Origin: an uncultured Candidatus Saccharibacteria bacterium
GTDB taxonomy: Bacteria > Patescibacteriota > Saccharimonadia > Saccharimonadales > Saccharimonadaceae
NCBI GenBank assembly: GCA_948944455.1
Contig: CARBES010000015.1
Span: 1-24,170 of the forward strand
DNA length: 24,170 bases
Reading direction: 5' to 3'
Shown here: positions 5,584 through 14,187 of the stretch, piece by piece
How positions within the stretch are numbered: position 1 is the stretch's first letter
How the letters are laid out: each line of letters begins with the position of its first letter
Made by a program: the position numbers and the translations under genes
Notes under the pieces: model-generated
Seen by the model: only the letters and a program-made list of their open reading frames with translations
Databases searched by the model: none
What the model was told of the DNA's origin: nothing

Positions 5584-6213
5584 ATGATTGGTCGTGATGG
5601 GAATAAACAGAGCGCTGAGCAGTGGACAGAAGAGATTGAGGCAGTAACGAATGCCGCTGTGGCTAAAAATGCGGCGGAGGGCGGTCTGTCAGTAGGGGAG
5701 AAAACGGCCGATAATCTTAGGATGGATGGGGTTGAGCTGGGACGGAAAGCCATTAGCACTATGGATGTGCGAGTGCCAGAAGGCGAGAGAGGGATCGGGG
5801 CTGAGGGCTCGTTTGGATATGATACTTCTGATACTAGAGCGTTAGGAAATGGCGCGGTGATTTTGGGGGCGGCAGAGCGAGTGCAAGAGATGGCAGAACG
5901 TGACAATGGTTATGGTGGGGAGTACGAGCCAGGAGTCTCGACAGTAGGTGAGGAAAGCAAGACCGAGGTGGAAATGCGGTTGGCGCAGGACGCGGAAAAC
6001 TTATGGAATGAGAATAATCCGAAGGGGGACAGTGATGCGCGAATTGTAGCAAAGAGCCAGGAGGAACATGGCAAAGCCGCAGCGGCGGAAGTTGGTAATT
6101 TTTTGGCAAAAAAGAGTTTTATGGTAAGTGATCTTGTGGGGTGGTACAGCGAACGACAGAATGCAGCATTATTGGATATGGAGAACCCACATCCAATCGG
6201 GAGTCGAAACTAG
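5584..6213 (+). CDS. Hypothetical soluble protein, first gene of the ATPase operon
   Basis: The 209-residue protein has no signal peptide or membrane segment. It is rich in Ala, Glu and Gly, with a helical, charged N-terminal part (EQWTEEIEAVTNAAVAKNA), a Gly/Asp-rich middle, and a more hydrophobic end (LAKKSFMVSDLVGWYSERQ). I do not recognise it. Its TAG (6211-6213) directly abuts the ATG of the ATPase gene with no gap, which suggests translational coupling and a cytoplasmic job connected with the ATPase, for example as adaptor or substrate. That role is inferred from position only. Confidence 0.85.
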   Translation: MIGRDGNKQSAEQWTEEIEAVTNAAVAKNAAEGGLSVGEKTADNLRMDGVELGRKAISTMDVRVPEGERGIGAEGSFGYDTSDTRALGNGAVILGAAERVQEMAERDNGYGGEYEPGVSTVGEESKTEVEMRLAQDAENLWNENNPKGDSDARIVAKSQEEHGKAAAAEVGNFLAKKSFMVSDLVGWYSERQNAALLDMENPHPIGSRN

Positions 6214-9027
6214 ATGTTGTGGCTCGGGGTTGTGATTGTAGTAGCAGTGGTGATCGCTTCAATTGTGGTAGCGGTCGTACTAAGCCAACGGAGAAAAGCT
6301 AAGGATTATGAGCGGGGATTAAAAATGATCCCAATGCTAATCCACTTGCCACCATCGACCGATGATATCCAGACTGGTGGACGGGATGAGCGTGACGTAG
6401 TAAACGAGGCTTTGAGCCAAGCGCAGGTTATGTATTCGATCATTTCTTCGACGCTGAAAAAGGGGTTTGATGCAAGAGTTTACGGTCAGAGACATATTTC
6501 TTTTGAGATTGTAGCTGCGAACGGGTTTATTAAGTACTATGCTGTAGTGCCGGCAGTGATTACGGAGACCGTAAAACAGGCGGTGATTTCGGCGTATCCA
6601 TCAGCTCGACTGGAAGAGATTGAGCAGGATAGTATCTTTGCGAAAGAGGTTACAACCGATACGGTTGCTGGTGGGCAAATGAAGCTAAAGAAAGAGTTTG
6701 TCTACCCGATTAGTACATACGAAGATAGTCAGCGCGATGCAAGCTTAGCGCTACTTAATGCGATGTCAGGGACGAAGAATGGCGAAGGGATTGCATTACA
6801 AATTATGTTTAGGCCAACGGATGGGAGTTGGACAAAAATTTCGGATGAGCGAGCAAAAGATTTGCGCAAAGGCAAGAAAAGCTCGGGCGGGCGAACAAAT
6901 ATTTTAAGCAAAATCGTTACGGAAGGCGGATATCTCGTGAAGGACGTGATGGTGGCGTTTTGGCACCCGCCGGAGGAGCATGAATATGATAAAAATGAGA
7001 ATAAGGATGGGATCAGCAATCTAAAGCAAGAGGAGATTGCGGCGATCGAGAAAAAGACAAAGAGCCCGGGTTTCGAGACGATGATTCGGGTGGTGGCGAG
7101 TAGCGCCGAGAAGGCACGTTCAGAGGCGTTATTGAGCAGTGTCACAGCGGCGTTTTCGCAGTTTGATTCGCAGACTTATAATGGGTTCAAATATGAGGAA
7201 GAGAAGGATGCGCGCCGGTTGGCGGTAAATTTTGTGTTCAGAATCTTCCCAAGAAGTGAACGAACAAATATTTTGAACAGTGTAGAGATGGCGTCCCTGT
7301 TTCACCTCCCAGCGCAGAACGCGATTCCGACATCACAAGTAGAACGACAGGCGACGAAACAGGTTGAGGGGCCAGCGAAGCTGGTCGAAGATGGTGTATT
7401 ACTTGGGGTGAATGAATTCCGGGGGAAGAAGAAAGAAATTCGACTATCAGACAATGACCGGCGGCGCCATACTTACGTAATCGGTGCTACGGGTATGGGT
7501 AAGTCGGTGTTGCTGACGAATATCGCCTATCAGGATATGCTTGAAGGGCGAGGGTTTGCCTTTATCGATCCACACGGAGATGCGGCAGAGCTTCTAATGA
7601 GTAAAGTACCGGAGGATCGGATTGACGATGTGGTGTATTTTGATCCGGGCGATATGGAACATCCAGTGGGGATGAACATGTTTGAGTTTACTTCGGAAGA
7701 CCAGAAGGACTTTATCGTACAAGAGGGGATTTCGATGTTGACGGGGCTGTTCGATCCAAGCAACCAGGGGTTCTTTGGGCCGCGTGGGCAGCATATGTTC
7801 CGCAATGCAGCTTTACTCTTGATGTCTGACCCGAATGGAGCGACTTTTATCGATATTCCGCAGTGTTTTACCGATCCAGAGTTTGTGAAGAGTAAGTTGA
7901 AATATGTGACGGATAAGGCGGTTTATGACTACTGGACAAAGGAATTCCCAGCCTCACAGAAGTCGAATGACGCTGGCGAGGTGATTACTTGGTTTACTTC
8001 GAAATGGGGGCCGTTCCTTAGCAATACGACGATGCGAAATATCTTGGGTCAAACCAAGAGTGGTTTCAATATTCGGGAAATTATGGACAATAAGAAAATT
8101 TTCTTGGTGAACTTGTCAAAGGGTAAACTGGGCGATATTAACTCGAATTTGTTAGGTATGATCTTGGTGATGAAGTTCCAGCAGGCGGCGATGAGTCGGG
8201 CGGACATTCCGGAAGACGAACGTAAAGACTTCTGCTTGTTTGTGGACGAGTTCCAGAATTTTGCGACCGAGAGCTTTGAATCAATTCTGTCGGAGGCGAG
8301 GAAATATCGGTTGAATTTGCTGCTAGCTAACCAGTTTATGACGCAGCTAACAGATAAGATTCGCGAGGCGATTTTGGGTAACTGTGGTACGATTCTGTGC
8401 GGACGCGTAGGTGTGACCGATGCGGAGCTGATGGAGAAGGCTTTTCAGCCAGTATTTAGTGCGGAAGATTTGCATAAACAGGGAAACTTCCATGCGATTG
8501 CGACGGTGATGATGTATAATTTGCCGAGTTCGCCGTTTACGATGAGCTTAGTTCCACCGATGGGAGAGGCAAAACCAGAATTGCTTGAAACGATGCGGGC
8601 ATATTCGGCGGCGAAGTATGCAAAGACACGCGAAGAGGTTGAGGAAGAGATTAAGAAGCGCTGGCAGGCTGAAGAGAAGGCGGCGAAAGAGGCAGAAAAG
8701 AGCAGTAATACTGGGCCAATAGGAGAACTAGAGAAGGTGCAAGCAGTAGATGAAAAAGAGAGTTTCCTCGACGCCTGGAAGAAAAAGAAGGCGCGGATGG
8801 GGATGAGCGAAGAGAAGGGCGAGACCGGCCATAAAACCGCTTCTACGAGCTCACAGGAGGCTGTAGAAGGCGGTTCTGATGAAAAAGTGGATAAGGATGG
8901 CGCTATGGAAGCAGAAGGTGATTCTGAGGCTTTTGGTGAGGCTGAGGAAGACACTGAAGAGGTGACGCAGCCGAAGCGGAGCGATGAGATGGTGTTTAAG
9001 ATTGAACGAAAGAGGGGAGACAAATAA
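6214..9027 (+). CDS. Membrane-anchored VirD4/TraG/HerA-type AAA ATPase (coupling-protein-like)
   Basis: This 937-residue protein is likely a hexameric pump that moves DNA or protein at the inner membrane. One N-terminal transmembrane helix (residues 3-24) is followed by a large domain of ~350 residues of the kind seen in CPR TraG-like proteins. Next comes a P-loop ATPase: Walker A GATGMGKS (424-431), FAFIDPHGD shortly after, Walker B LFVDEFQNF with the DE pair near 678-679, and LLLANQFMTQL as the sensor/arginine-finger-proximal segment. This layout matches VirD4/TraG coupling proteins and HerA/FtsK-like translocases. The last ~170 residues are a charged, Lys/Glu-rich tail that would lie in the cytoplasm and carries SQEAVEGGSDEKV (880-892), also found in the gene at 10430. 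No relaxase, VirB4 or VirB11 is nearby, so this is not a complete conjugation locus. Confidence 0.9.
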   Translation: MLWLGVVIVVAVVIASIVVAVVLSQRRKAKDYERGLKMIPMLIHLPPSTDDIQTGGRDERDVVNEALSQAQVMYSIISSTLKKGFDARVYGQRHISFEIVAANGFIKYYAVVPAVITETVKQAVISAYPSARLEEIEQDSIFAKEVTTDTVAGGQMKLKKEFVYPISTYEDSQRDASLALLNAMSGTKNGEGIALQIMFRPTDGSWTKISDERAKDLRKGKKSSGGRTNILSKIVTEGGYLVKDVMVAFWHPPEEHEYDKNENKDGISNLKQEEIAAIEKKTKSPGFETMIRVVASSAEKARSEALLSSVTAAFSQFDSQTYNGFKYEEEKDARRLAVNFVFRIFPRSERTNILNSVEMASLFHLPAQNAIPTSQVERQATKQVEGPAKLVEDGVLLGVNEFRGKKKEIRLSDNDRRRHTYVIGATGMGKSVLLTNIAYQDMLEGRGFAFIDPHGDAAELLMSKVPEDRIDDVVYFDPGDMEHPVGMNMFEFTSEDQKDFIVQEGISMLTGLFDPSNQGFFGPRGQHMFRNAALLLMSDPNGATFIDIPQCFTDPEFVKSKLKYVTDKAVYDYWTKEFPASQKSNDAGEVITWFTSKWGPFLSNTTMRNILGQTKSGFNIREIMDNKKIFLVNLSKGKLGDINSNLLGMILVMKFQQAAMSRADIPEDERKDFCLFVDEFQNFATESFESILSEARKYRLNLLLANQFMTQLTDKIREAILGNCGTILCGRVGVTDAELMEKAFQPVFSAEDLHKQGNFHAIATVMMYNLPSSPFTMSLVPPMGEAKPELLETMRAYSAAKYAKTREEVEEEIKKRWQAEEKAAKEAEKSSNTGPIGELEKVQAVDEKESFLDAWKKKKARMGMSEEKGETGHKTASTSSQEAVEGGSDEKVDKDGAMEAEGDSEAFGEAEEDTEEVTQPKRSDEMVFKIERKRGDK

Positions 9028-9029
9028 AC

Positions 9030-10415
9030 ATGGACAAAAATAACAGAGATAAAACCGAACAGGTGTTCGGGAAAAATTCGGTAGAAATAGGGGAGAATTT
9101 TCAAGCAGAAGCGACAATGGCGGAGAGTGACAAGCAGGAGCGTAATGTTGTAAATAGGCAGATTACGGAGGAGCAGGCGAGATTATTGCTTGAACAGGAT
9201 AAGTTTGAAACCGAACAGCGGATGAAAAACGCTAGCACTCACAAGAAGAAAGTGCTAACGCTTGTCATTGGCGCGGTGATTTTCTTGGTAGTAATAGGGG
9301 TGGCGATGTGGTTGATCGTAGAGAACAGGAAGGCAGAGAATGAAGCAGAGGCCGGGAAGAGTGAGGGGGTTACTGTAAGCGGGGTGATAGATGAAGATGA
9401 AAGAGTAGATGACGGTAAAAGCTCTTGGAATGTTGATATCTATGGCTACGGCGTGGTCTGTGGCGATCAAACTAACGGGCTTGAGACAACAGCCTGTAAT
9501 GTGATTGAATTACATAAGAGTTCAGAGAATGTGGTTTTAGCTAGCTATCGACGCGAAGAGCAGCTGGGTGATGGAGCTATTTCTGATTCTGGTCACGTCA
9601 ATGATATGTATGAGATAATGGGAAATCTCTGTTGGGAGCATGGTTTGGTGCGTCGAAGTCATGAATACCCATGGCCGGAAGGAATAGATATTAATGTTGG
9701 TACGGTGGTTAGTTGTGTAGATACTAGAGACAATGAGCGTGTGGTCCACGAAAAATTGCGTCTAGAAAAGCCAACCATGAGTGAAGGGGAGTATATTTCT
9801 GTAACCTTCACTAGTGATGCGATTTATTACAGAATTGGCAATTATGAAGAGATCGAGCAAGATGACTACAGGCGTTATAATTTTGCTACTGGCGAGATTA
9901 CAGATATTGAATATTCTGGTGCGCCGATACTGTATGATGAAAAAAATGATGAGCTTTATTCTTATAGCATAAATGATGGTCGGTCGGAGTATATTGTGTT
10001 GGACGAACTTTTGCGTGCTGTAGAAGTTTTTAGCGGTGAGGAAGCGTCGATTAGATACGTTGTGGCGGCTAAAATGACGACGGCGCCAGAGTTATATTTG
10101 AATAGTAGGTTACTAAAGGTTAATGAATCTGGAGATAAGTTACTATATGATGATAAGGTTGTCTATGAGCGTGGATATGGCGATGGAATGATAGAGTTCG
10201 CCTATAGCGGAGCAGGGGACGTATTTAGCAAATACGCTAGTGGAGAGGCAGTACTGTTTGGGGTAGGTAATGGATGCGGTGGTCAGACGTGTCAAGAGTT
10301 TAAGACGTTGGAGTATAATGTTAAGACTGGTAAAATCACTGAGCTAGAAGGTATGGAGTTTTGGCAAGGGAATTCTAGGGATTGGTCTTTCTTGCCGGTT
10401 AAGGGAGTTAAATAA
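9030..10415 (+). CDS. Single-pass membrane protein with large extracellular domain, unknown
   Basis: The 461-residue protein has a charged cytoplasmic N-terminus (1-73, helical ITEEQARLLLEQDKFETEQR), one transmembrane helix at about 75-97 and an external domain of ~360 residues after an acidic linker. The external part contains several Cys residues (GVVCGD, TACNVI, GNLCWEHG, VSCVD, GCGGQTCQEF), and its repeated short beta-like segments suggest a beta-rich, possibly propeller-like fold. That is a guess from the pattern. It starts 2 nt after the ATPase stop, with GGGGAGA as ribosome binding site. Topology matches the three paralogues downstream although the domain differs. No known family recognised. 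Confidence 0.85.
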   Translation: MDKNNRDKTEQVFGKNSVEIGENFQAEATMAESDKQERNVVNRQITEEQARLLLEQDKFETEQRMKNASTHKKKVLTLVIGAVIFLVVIGVAMWLIVENRKAENEAEAGKSEGVTVSGVIDEDERVDDGKSSWNVDIYGYGVVCGDQTNGLETTACNVIELHKSSENVVLASYRREEQLGDGAISDSGHVNDMYEIMGNLCWEHGLVRRSHEYPWPEGIDINVGTVVSCVDTRDNERVVHEKLRLEKPTMSEGEYISVTFTSDAIYYRIGNYEEIEQDDYRRYNFATGEITDIEYSGAPILYDEKNDELYSYSINDGRSEYIVLDELLRAVEVFSGEEASIRYVVAAKMTTAPELYLNSRLLKVNESGDKLLYDDKVVYERGYGDGMIEFAYSGAGDVFSKYASGEAVLFGVGNGCGGQTCQEFKTLEYNVKTGKITELEGMEFWQGNSRDWSFLPVKGVK

Positions 10416-10429
10416 GGGAGGAAACAAAC

Positions 10430-11674
10430 ATGGAAAATAAACGTAAACTGTATATCGATGAAATGAGAGAGGAGCCGAAAATTGCTCCTATGGCCTCACA
10501 GGAAGCCACGGAAGGTGGTTCTGACGAAAAAGTGGGAAGCAGTAGCGGTTTGGGTTCGGCAGGGCCAGAAACGACTGCTACGAGCGTAGGAGAGGCCACA
10601 GGAGGTGTGGGAGGGGCGATTGCAAGTACTGGAGCGCAGCCGGTGATAAGCGGAAGCGCTCTGGACGGAAAAGAGCGGCTAGAAGCTGAAAAGAAGGGGT
10701 TAAAACAGACGCTGGCGAAGGTGCCGAAGAAAACTTGGGTCTTGGCGGGGATTTTAGCGGTGGTGGCGATTGGGGCGATTGTAACGGTGGTTTTGATGAT
10801 GGGCGGTGGCAGTTCAAATAACTCAGGCAACAAAAAGCCAGATACAAGCATAGGCGACAACTCTGGCAACAATGACGACAAGCAAGAGCCAGATGATTCG
10901 AACGGCAATGATGGTGAGGAAGAAGAAAAACCGGGGGATGAGATGATTACCTTGAGTACAGGCGATGCGCGAGTGCAAAAATTATATAACTATTTCGCAA
11001 AATTAGGGTTTGCGTCGGATTTGGGGCAGTTGGCGGATTTTTATCAGAATCGAGGATCGTTTTCGGGAGAGTTGAGTGATTTAGTAATGTTGGATGTGGC
11101 GTTGGCAAATCTGGAAACTGAGCGCTGTGCGATTCAGCCGACTGATGATAATTTGATGCAGCGCTACGAAAATTGGGTCGGTTCGGGAGACCAGTTGCCG
11201 TCAGTCGAACTGTTCCAAGCGATGTATAATATGGGGTGTTATAGTGGCCAAGCAGTGCGCGACAAGGTGAAAGAGATTTTTGGTAAGGAATTGCAGCTAA
11301 GCGATGAGACCTTGGCAAGTCTAGCGAACCCTTATTTTGGCTATGATGCAGCTAATGATGAGATTTATAGTATGAATCTGGGGCGGGGCGGAGTGTTTCC
11401 AGAGTTTGAGCGGAAGCTACTGAAGGCTGAGCGCGATGGTGAGCGGATGTATCTTTACGAAACCGTGAGCGTGATGGTGCCAGGGGCGGGAAATTTGATT
11501 AGCATTTATGATAAGTGCATTATGACTGGGAACGAAGAAGCGGATGAAGCTAATGGTTGTAATGCAGAAGATTATCAGTGGCAGACGGGGCAGACGCGGT
11601 TCCGCTGGGTGTTTAAGCGAACGAACGCGGGGAATTATGTTTTTGAGAAAATTGAGCGCGTAGAGCGAGAATAG
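10430..11674 (+). CDS. Single-pass membrane protein, paralogue A of a tandem trio
   Basis: The 414-residue protein has a long cytoplasmic N-terminus (1-100), a transmembrane helix at 103-124, a Gly/Asn/Asp/Glu linker (to ~165) and an external alpha-rich domain ending FRWVFKRTNAGNYVFEKIE. The end aligns with paralogues B and C (FKWTF...NYVF..LER). The cytoplasmic part carries SQEATEGGSDEKV (23-35), nearly identical to the ATPase tail. Cys residues fall in RCAIQP, MGCYSGQAV, DKCIM and GCNAED, and the CYSG position is shared with the other two. A strong GGGAGG precedes the ATG. A role as membrane partner or receptor-like subunit of the ATPase is inferred from context and the shared peptide. Confidence 0.87.
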   Translation: MENKRKLYIDEMREEPKIAPMASQEATEGGSDEKVGSSSGLGSAGPETTATSVGEATGGVGGAIASTGAQPVISGSALDGKERLEAEKKGLKQTLAKVPKKTWVLAGILAVVAIGAIVTVVLMMGGGSSNNSGNKKPDTSIGDNSGNNDDKQEPDDSNGNDGEEEEKPGDEMITLSTGDARVQKLYNYFAKLGFASDLGQLADFYQNRGSFSGELSDLVMLDVALANLETERCAIQPTDDNLMQRYENWVGSGDQLPSVELFQAMYNMGCYSGQAVRDKVKEIFGKELQLSDETLASLANPYFGYDAANDEIYSMNLGRGGVFPEFERKLLKAERDGERMYLYETVSVMVPGAGNLISIYDKCIMTGNEEADEANGCNAEDYQWQTGQTRFRWVFKRTNAGNYVFEKIERVERE

Positions 11675-11684
11675 GAGACAAAAA

Positions 11685-12869
11685 ATGGAAAACAAAGATA
11701 AACAATTTATTACTGGTTTAGAGAACAATCTGGATGAAATCAAGACTGAGCAGGCGGCTGGGGCAAAGGTTGAGGGGGATTTGGCTGGGGCTGGCCAGAG
11801 TGCAACGGCAGCGCAAGGGGTGCCGAATACGGCGCAAGAGGTGCCGGTTATGAACACGGTGTCGTCGGGGCAGGGTGCGCCGACTATGAACGCGGCGCCG
11901 ACTGGGGACTTTTTGACGCCGGCGGAGGAACAGGCGCAGAAGGCACAGTTGGCTGAGAAACGAGGCGTGAACGTACCACTGATTGTATTGATTGCAATTG
12001 TGATATTAGCATTAGCAGCGGTGGCTGGGATGGCGGCGACGAAATTGCTGGGAAATGATGAGCAGAAAGAGCCAGGAACAAGCATAGAGGGCGGCGGGGC
12101 GACCGATGGGGGCGAAGGGGACGGCGATGCTGGGGACGATGATTCGACAGATATCGAAGAGCTGGCGGTGGATGATGAGTTGGTGCAGAGGTTGTACGGG
12201 CGATTTAGTGTAGCGAAAAACCCCTGGGATGGGAAGTGGAATTTCTACGTCGATAAAGACGTGACGGTAGGCAAACCTGGCAGATATCTAATATTGACAT
12301 TAGCCGAAGCAAATCTTTTTGAAAAACGACAGGATTGCCGGGGGAGCTATGAATATGAGTTTAACGATGGTACCGTGGTGCAATTGACCGAATGTTACGC
12401 AGGTGAAGATATGCGTCAAGAGATTAAAGAAATGTTCGGTGAGGATATGGTCTTTACGGAAGAGGATATCGCCGGAACGGTTTGTGGTGGTTTTCAATAC
12501 AGCTCTGAATTTGACGAGTTTCATGCGGTTGGAAGTGGCTGCGGCGGGACATGGCCGGCAAGCATTATAGGCAAGATTGTGAAGGCTGAACGGTCTGGGG
12601 ATAATTTGTTTATTTATGAAAAAGCCTTATTGCAACAGGAAGTGTCTCTCTATAAAATTAGCGATATTGATGGACGACTAGGTGCGGGCGAGTTAGTGGA
12701 TGATTCGCTTGTGAACTACGACTGGGAAAATGGCAGCGCTGAAGAATTTAATAAACTTCAGACCGAAAAAATTGATGAGTACTTCGAAAAAGATAGCGAC
12801 ATTTTTAAATGGACTTTTACGAAGAATGCGGAGGGGAATTACGTTTTTGCAGGGCTGGAGCGGTTATAA
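11685..12869 (+). CDS. Single-pass membrane protein, paralogue B of a tandem trio
   Basis: The 394-residue protein has a cytoplasmic N-terminus rich in Ala/Gly/Gln/Val with repeats of the type QGVPNTAQEVPVMNT / QGAPTMNAAPT, a transmembrane helix near 97-119, and an acidic Gly/Asp linker. Its external domain is closely related to that of paralogue C: IEELAVDDELVQRLYGRFS, PWDGKWNFYV, CRGSYEYEFNDG, CYAGEDMRQEI, GCGGTWPA, and terminal FKWTFTKNAEGNYVF. It lacks the SQEA...GGSDEKV peptide of the ATPase and paralogue A. The gap to the upstream gene is 10 nt, with AGGAGA as ribosome binding site. No family recognised; the external domain is probably disulfide-stabilised. Confidence 0.87.
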   Translation: MENKDKQFITGLENNLDEIKTEQAAGAKVEGDLAGAGQSATAAQGVPNTAQEVPVMNTVSSGQGAPTMNAAPTGDFLTPAEEQAQKAQLAEKRGVNVPLIVLIAIVILALAAVAGMAATKLLGNDEQKEPGTSIEGGGATDGGEGDGDAGDDDSTDIEELAVDDELVQRLYGRFSVAKNPWDGKWNFYVDKDVTVGKPGRYLILTLAEANLFEKRQDCRGSYEYEFNDGTVVQLTECYAGEDMRQEIKEMFGEDMVFTEEDIAGTVCGGFQYSSEFDEFHAVGSGCGGTWPASIIGKIVKAERSGDNLFIYEKALLQQEVSLYKISDIDGRLGAGELVDDSLVNYDWENGSAEEFNKLQTEKIDEYFEKDSDIFKWTFTKNAEGNYVFAGLERL

Positions 12870-12887
12870 GGTAGGAAGGAGCGGAAA

Positions 12888-14063
12888 ATGGCGAAGAAAA
12901 GTCAAGAAACGGCGCTGGAGCATTGGGGCAGTGAGGAACTGCTGGGGATGGCGCCGATGGCGCAGAAACCGCAAGGAGAGGATGCTGCGAGCTCGCAGGA
13001 AGCGGTCAAGGAGGCTCCCGGCATCGAAGTGGGGTCTGTGGGCGGTACGGGGGAGGAAGCCCCGGAAGAGGCTTTTAATGAGCTGAAAGAGCCGGTTTCT
13101 GAGATGTCGAGGGAGACTATGGCAGGGGAGATGCTAGCGGATAAGGTAGACGAACCACGCGTATCGGGCGACAAAAAACCAAAATCAAAATGGCCGTGGA
13201 TTTTAGTACTAGTATTGGTTTTAGCGGTGGCTGGGGCTGCAATGTGGTATTTCTGGGACCATAGGGGGAGCGAGGACGACGAAAAGATTGAGCCTGGGAC
13301 GGGGATGGATGCAGAAGTGGAAGCGGGCGTTGGATCGGGGAAGGATGAGAGTATTGTACCGGAGATAGAAGAGCTGAGCGTGGATGATGAATTGGTACAG
13401 AGGTTATTTAACGAGTTTTCTCCGGTAACAAGTCCATGGGATGGAAAAACAGGATTTTATGTGCAGGCCCTAAGCGGGGGTTTGAGCAGGTCTATGGTGA
13501 TGAATATTGCATTTTCAAATGTCTTGACTGCGAGCGACTATACATCTAATGGGTGCAGGGGTAATTATGAATTCGAGACAAATAATGGCTACCATTGGAC
13601 AGCAACTTTTTGCTATAGCGGAGAAGAAATACGTAAAGAAATTGCGAAGCTGTTTGGATTTGATTATACGTTTACGGAAAATGACATTTTAACACGGTCT
13701 TGCCCTTTTAGTTACGATATAATGAATGACGAGTTTTTTCAAACTACATCAGGGTGTGGAGGTATAATCCCAGCTGGAGTTATTCGTGAAAACTATAAAG
13801 CGGAGAGGGCTGCTGATAGGATTTACTTATATGAAATGGCAGCATATGGTTCACAGGCGAGTGATGGGTGTGATACGGAGTTATGCCGTCTTAGTGATAC
13901 AGGATGGAACATTGGAATAGATGGGTTGACAGTTGAGGGAATAGATCAAATGGGAGGTCTTTTGGGCTACCCTAAAGCAGATGAAATTTTCGACAAGTTC
14001 AAATGGACATTCGTCTGGAACGGCGAAAATTACGTTTTTGAGAGTTTGGAACGGGTAGAATAA
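12888..14063 (+). CDS. Single-pass membrane protein, paralogue C of a tandem trio (operon end)
   Basis: The 391-residue protein has a cytoplasmic N-terminus (1-102) containing APMAQKPQ and SSQEAVKEAP, a partial match to the SQEA peptide of the ATPase and paralogue A. A transmembrane helix (about 103-123, WPWILVLVLVLAVAGAAMWY) and an acidic linker precede the external domain shared with B: IEELSVDDELVQRLFNEFS, PWDGKTGFYV, CRGNYEFETNNG, CYSGEEIRKEI, GCGGIIPAGVI, FKWTFVWNGENYVFESLE. An extra Cys pair (GCDTELC) is specific to C. AGGAAGGAG precedes the start. An intrinsic terminator 20 nt past the stop ends the operon. B and C look like a recent duplication with divergent cytoplasmic parts. Confidence 0.87.
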   Translation: MAKKSQETALEHWGSEELLGMAPMAQKPQGEDAASSQEAVKEAPGIEVGSVGGTGEEAPEEAFNELKEPVSEMSRETMAGEMLADKVDEPRVSGDKKPKSKWPWILVLVLVLAVAGAAMWYFWDHRGSEDDEKIEPGTGMDAEVEAGVGSGKDESIVPEIEELSVDDELVQRLFNEFSPVTSPWDGKTGFYVQALSGGLSRSMVMNIAFSNVLTASDYTSNGCRGNYEFETNNGYHWTATFCYSGEEIRKEIAKLFGFDYTFTENDILTRSCPFSYDIMNDEFFQTTSGCGGIIPAGVIRENYKAERAADRIYLYEMAAYGSQASDGCDTELCRLSDTGWNIGIDGLTVEGIDQMGGLLGYPKADEIFDKFKWTFVWNGENYVFESLERVE

Positions 14064-14083
14064 AAACCAAAACAGAGGTAGGG

Positions 14084-14117
14084 AACTTGCCTAGGTGCGA
14101 AGCTGGGCAAGTTTTTT
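14084..14117 (+). terminator. Terminator of the 5584-14063 operon
   Basis: AACTTGCC (14084-14091) pairs with GGCAAGTT (14106-14113), followed by a run of T. Confidence 0.88.
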
Positions 14118-14142
14118 GTGGGTGAAGCTTTTGGTTAGTTTC

Positions 14143-14187
14143 TTCATCCTCCCTTGATATTACTCTATATGGCTAGACAACGGAGGG
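14143..14187. repeat. Direct repeat copy 2 (FISUMP 3' end plus flank)
   Basis: Second copy of the repeat at 3371-3412, same orientation, 10.8 kb apart. The two copies flank the hairpin-rich region, the 5163 gene and the whole ATPase operon. It includes the same CCTCCCTTG / CAACGGAGG imperfect hairpin. Confidence 0.75.

Noticed and set aside
5571..9117. Long minus-strand frames opposite the ATPase operon (for example 8445-9104)
   Set aside because: They are mirror images of purine-rich coding sequence, Ser/Phe-rich, without ribosome binding sites, and opposite well-supported genes.
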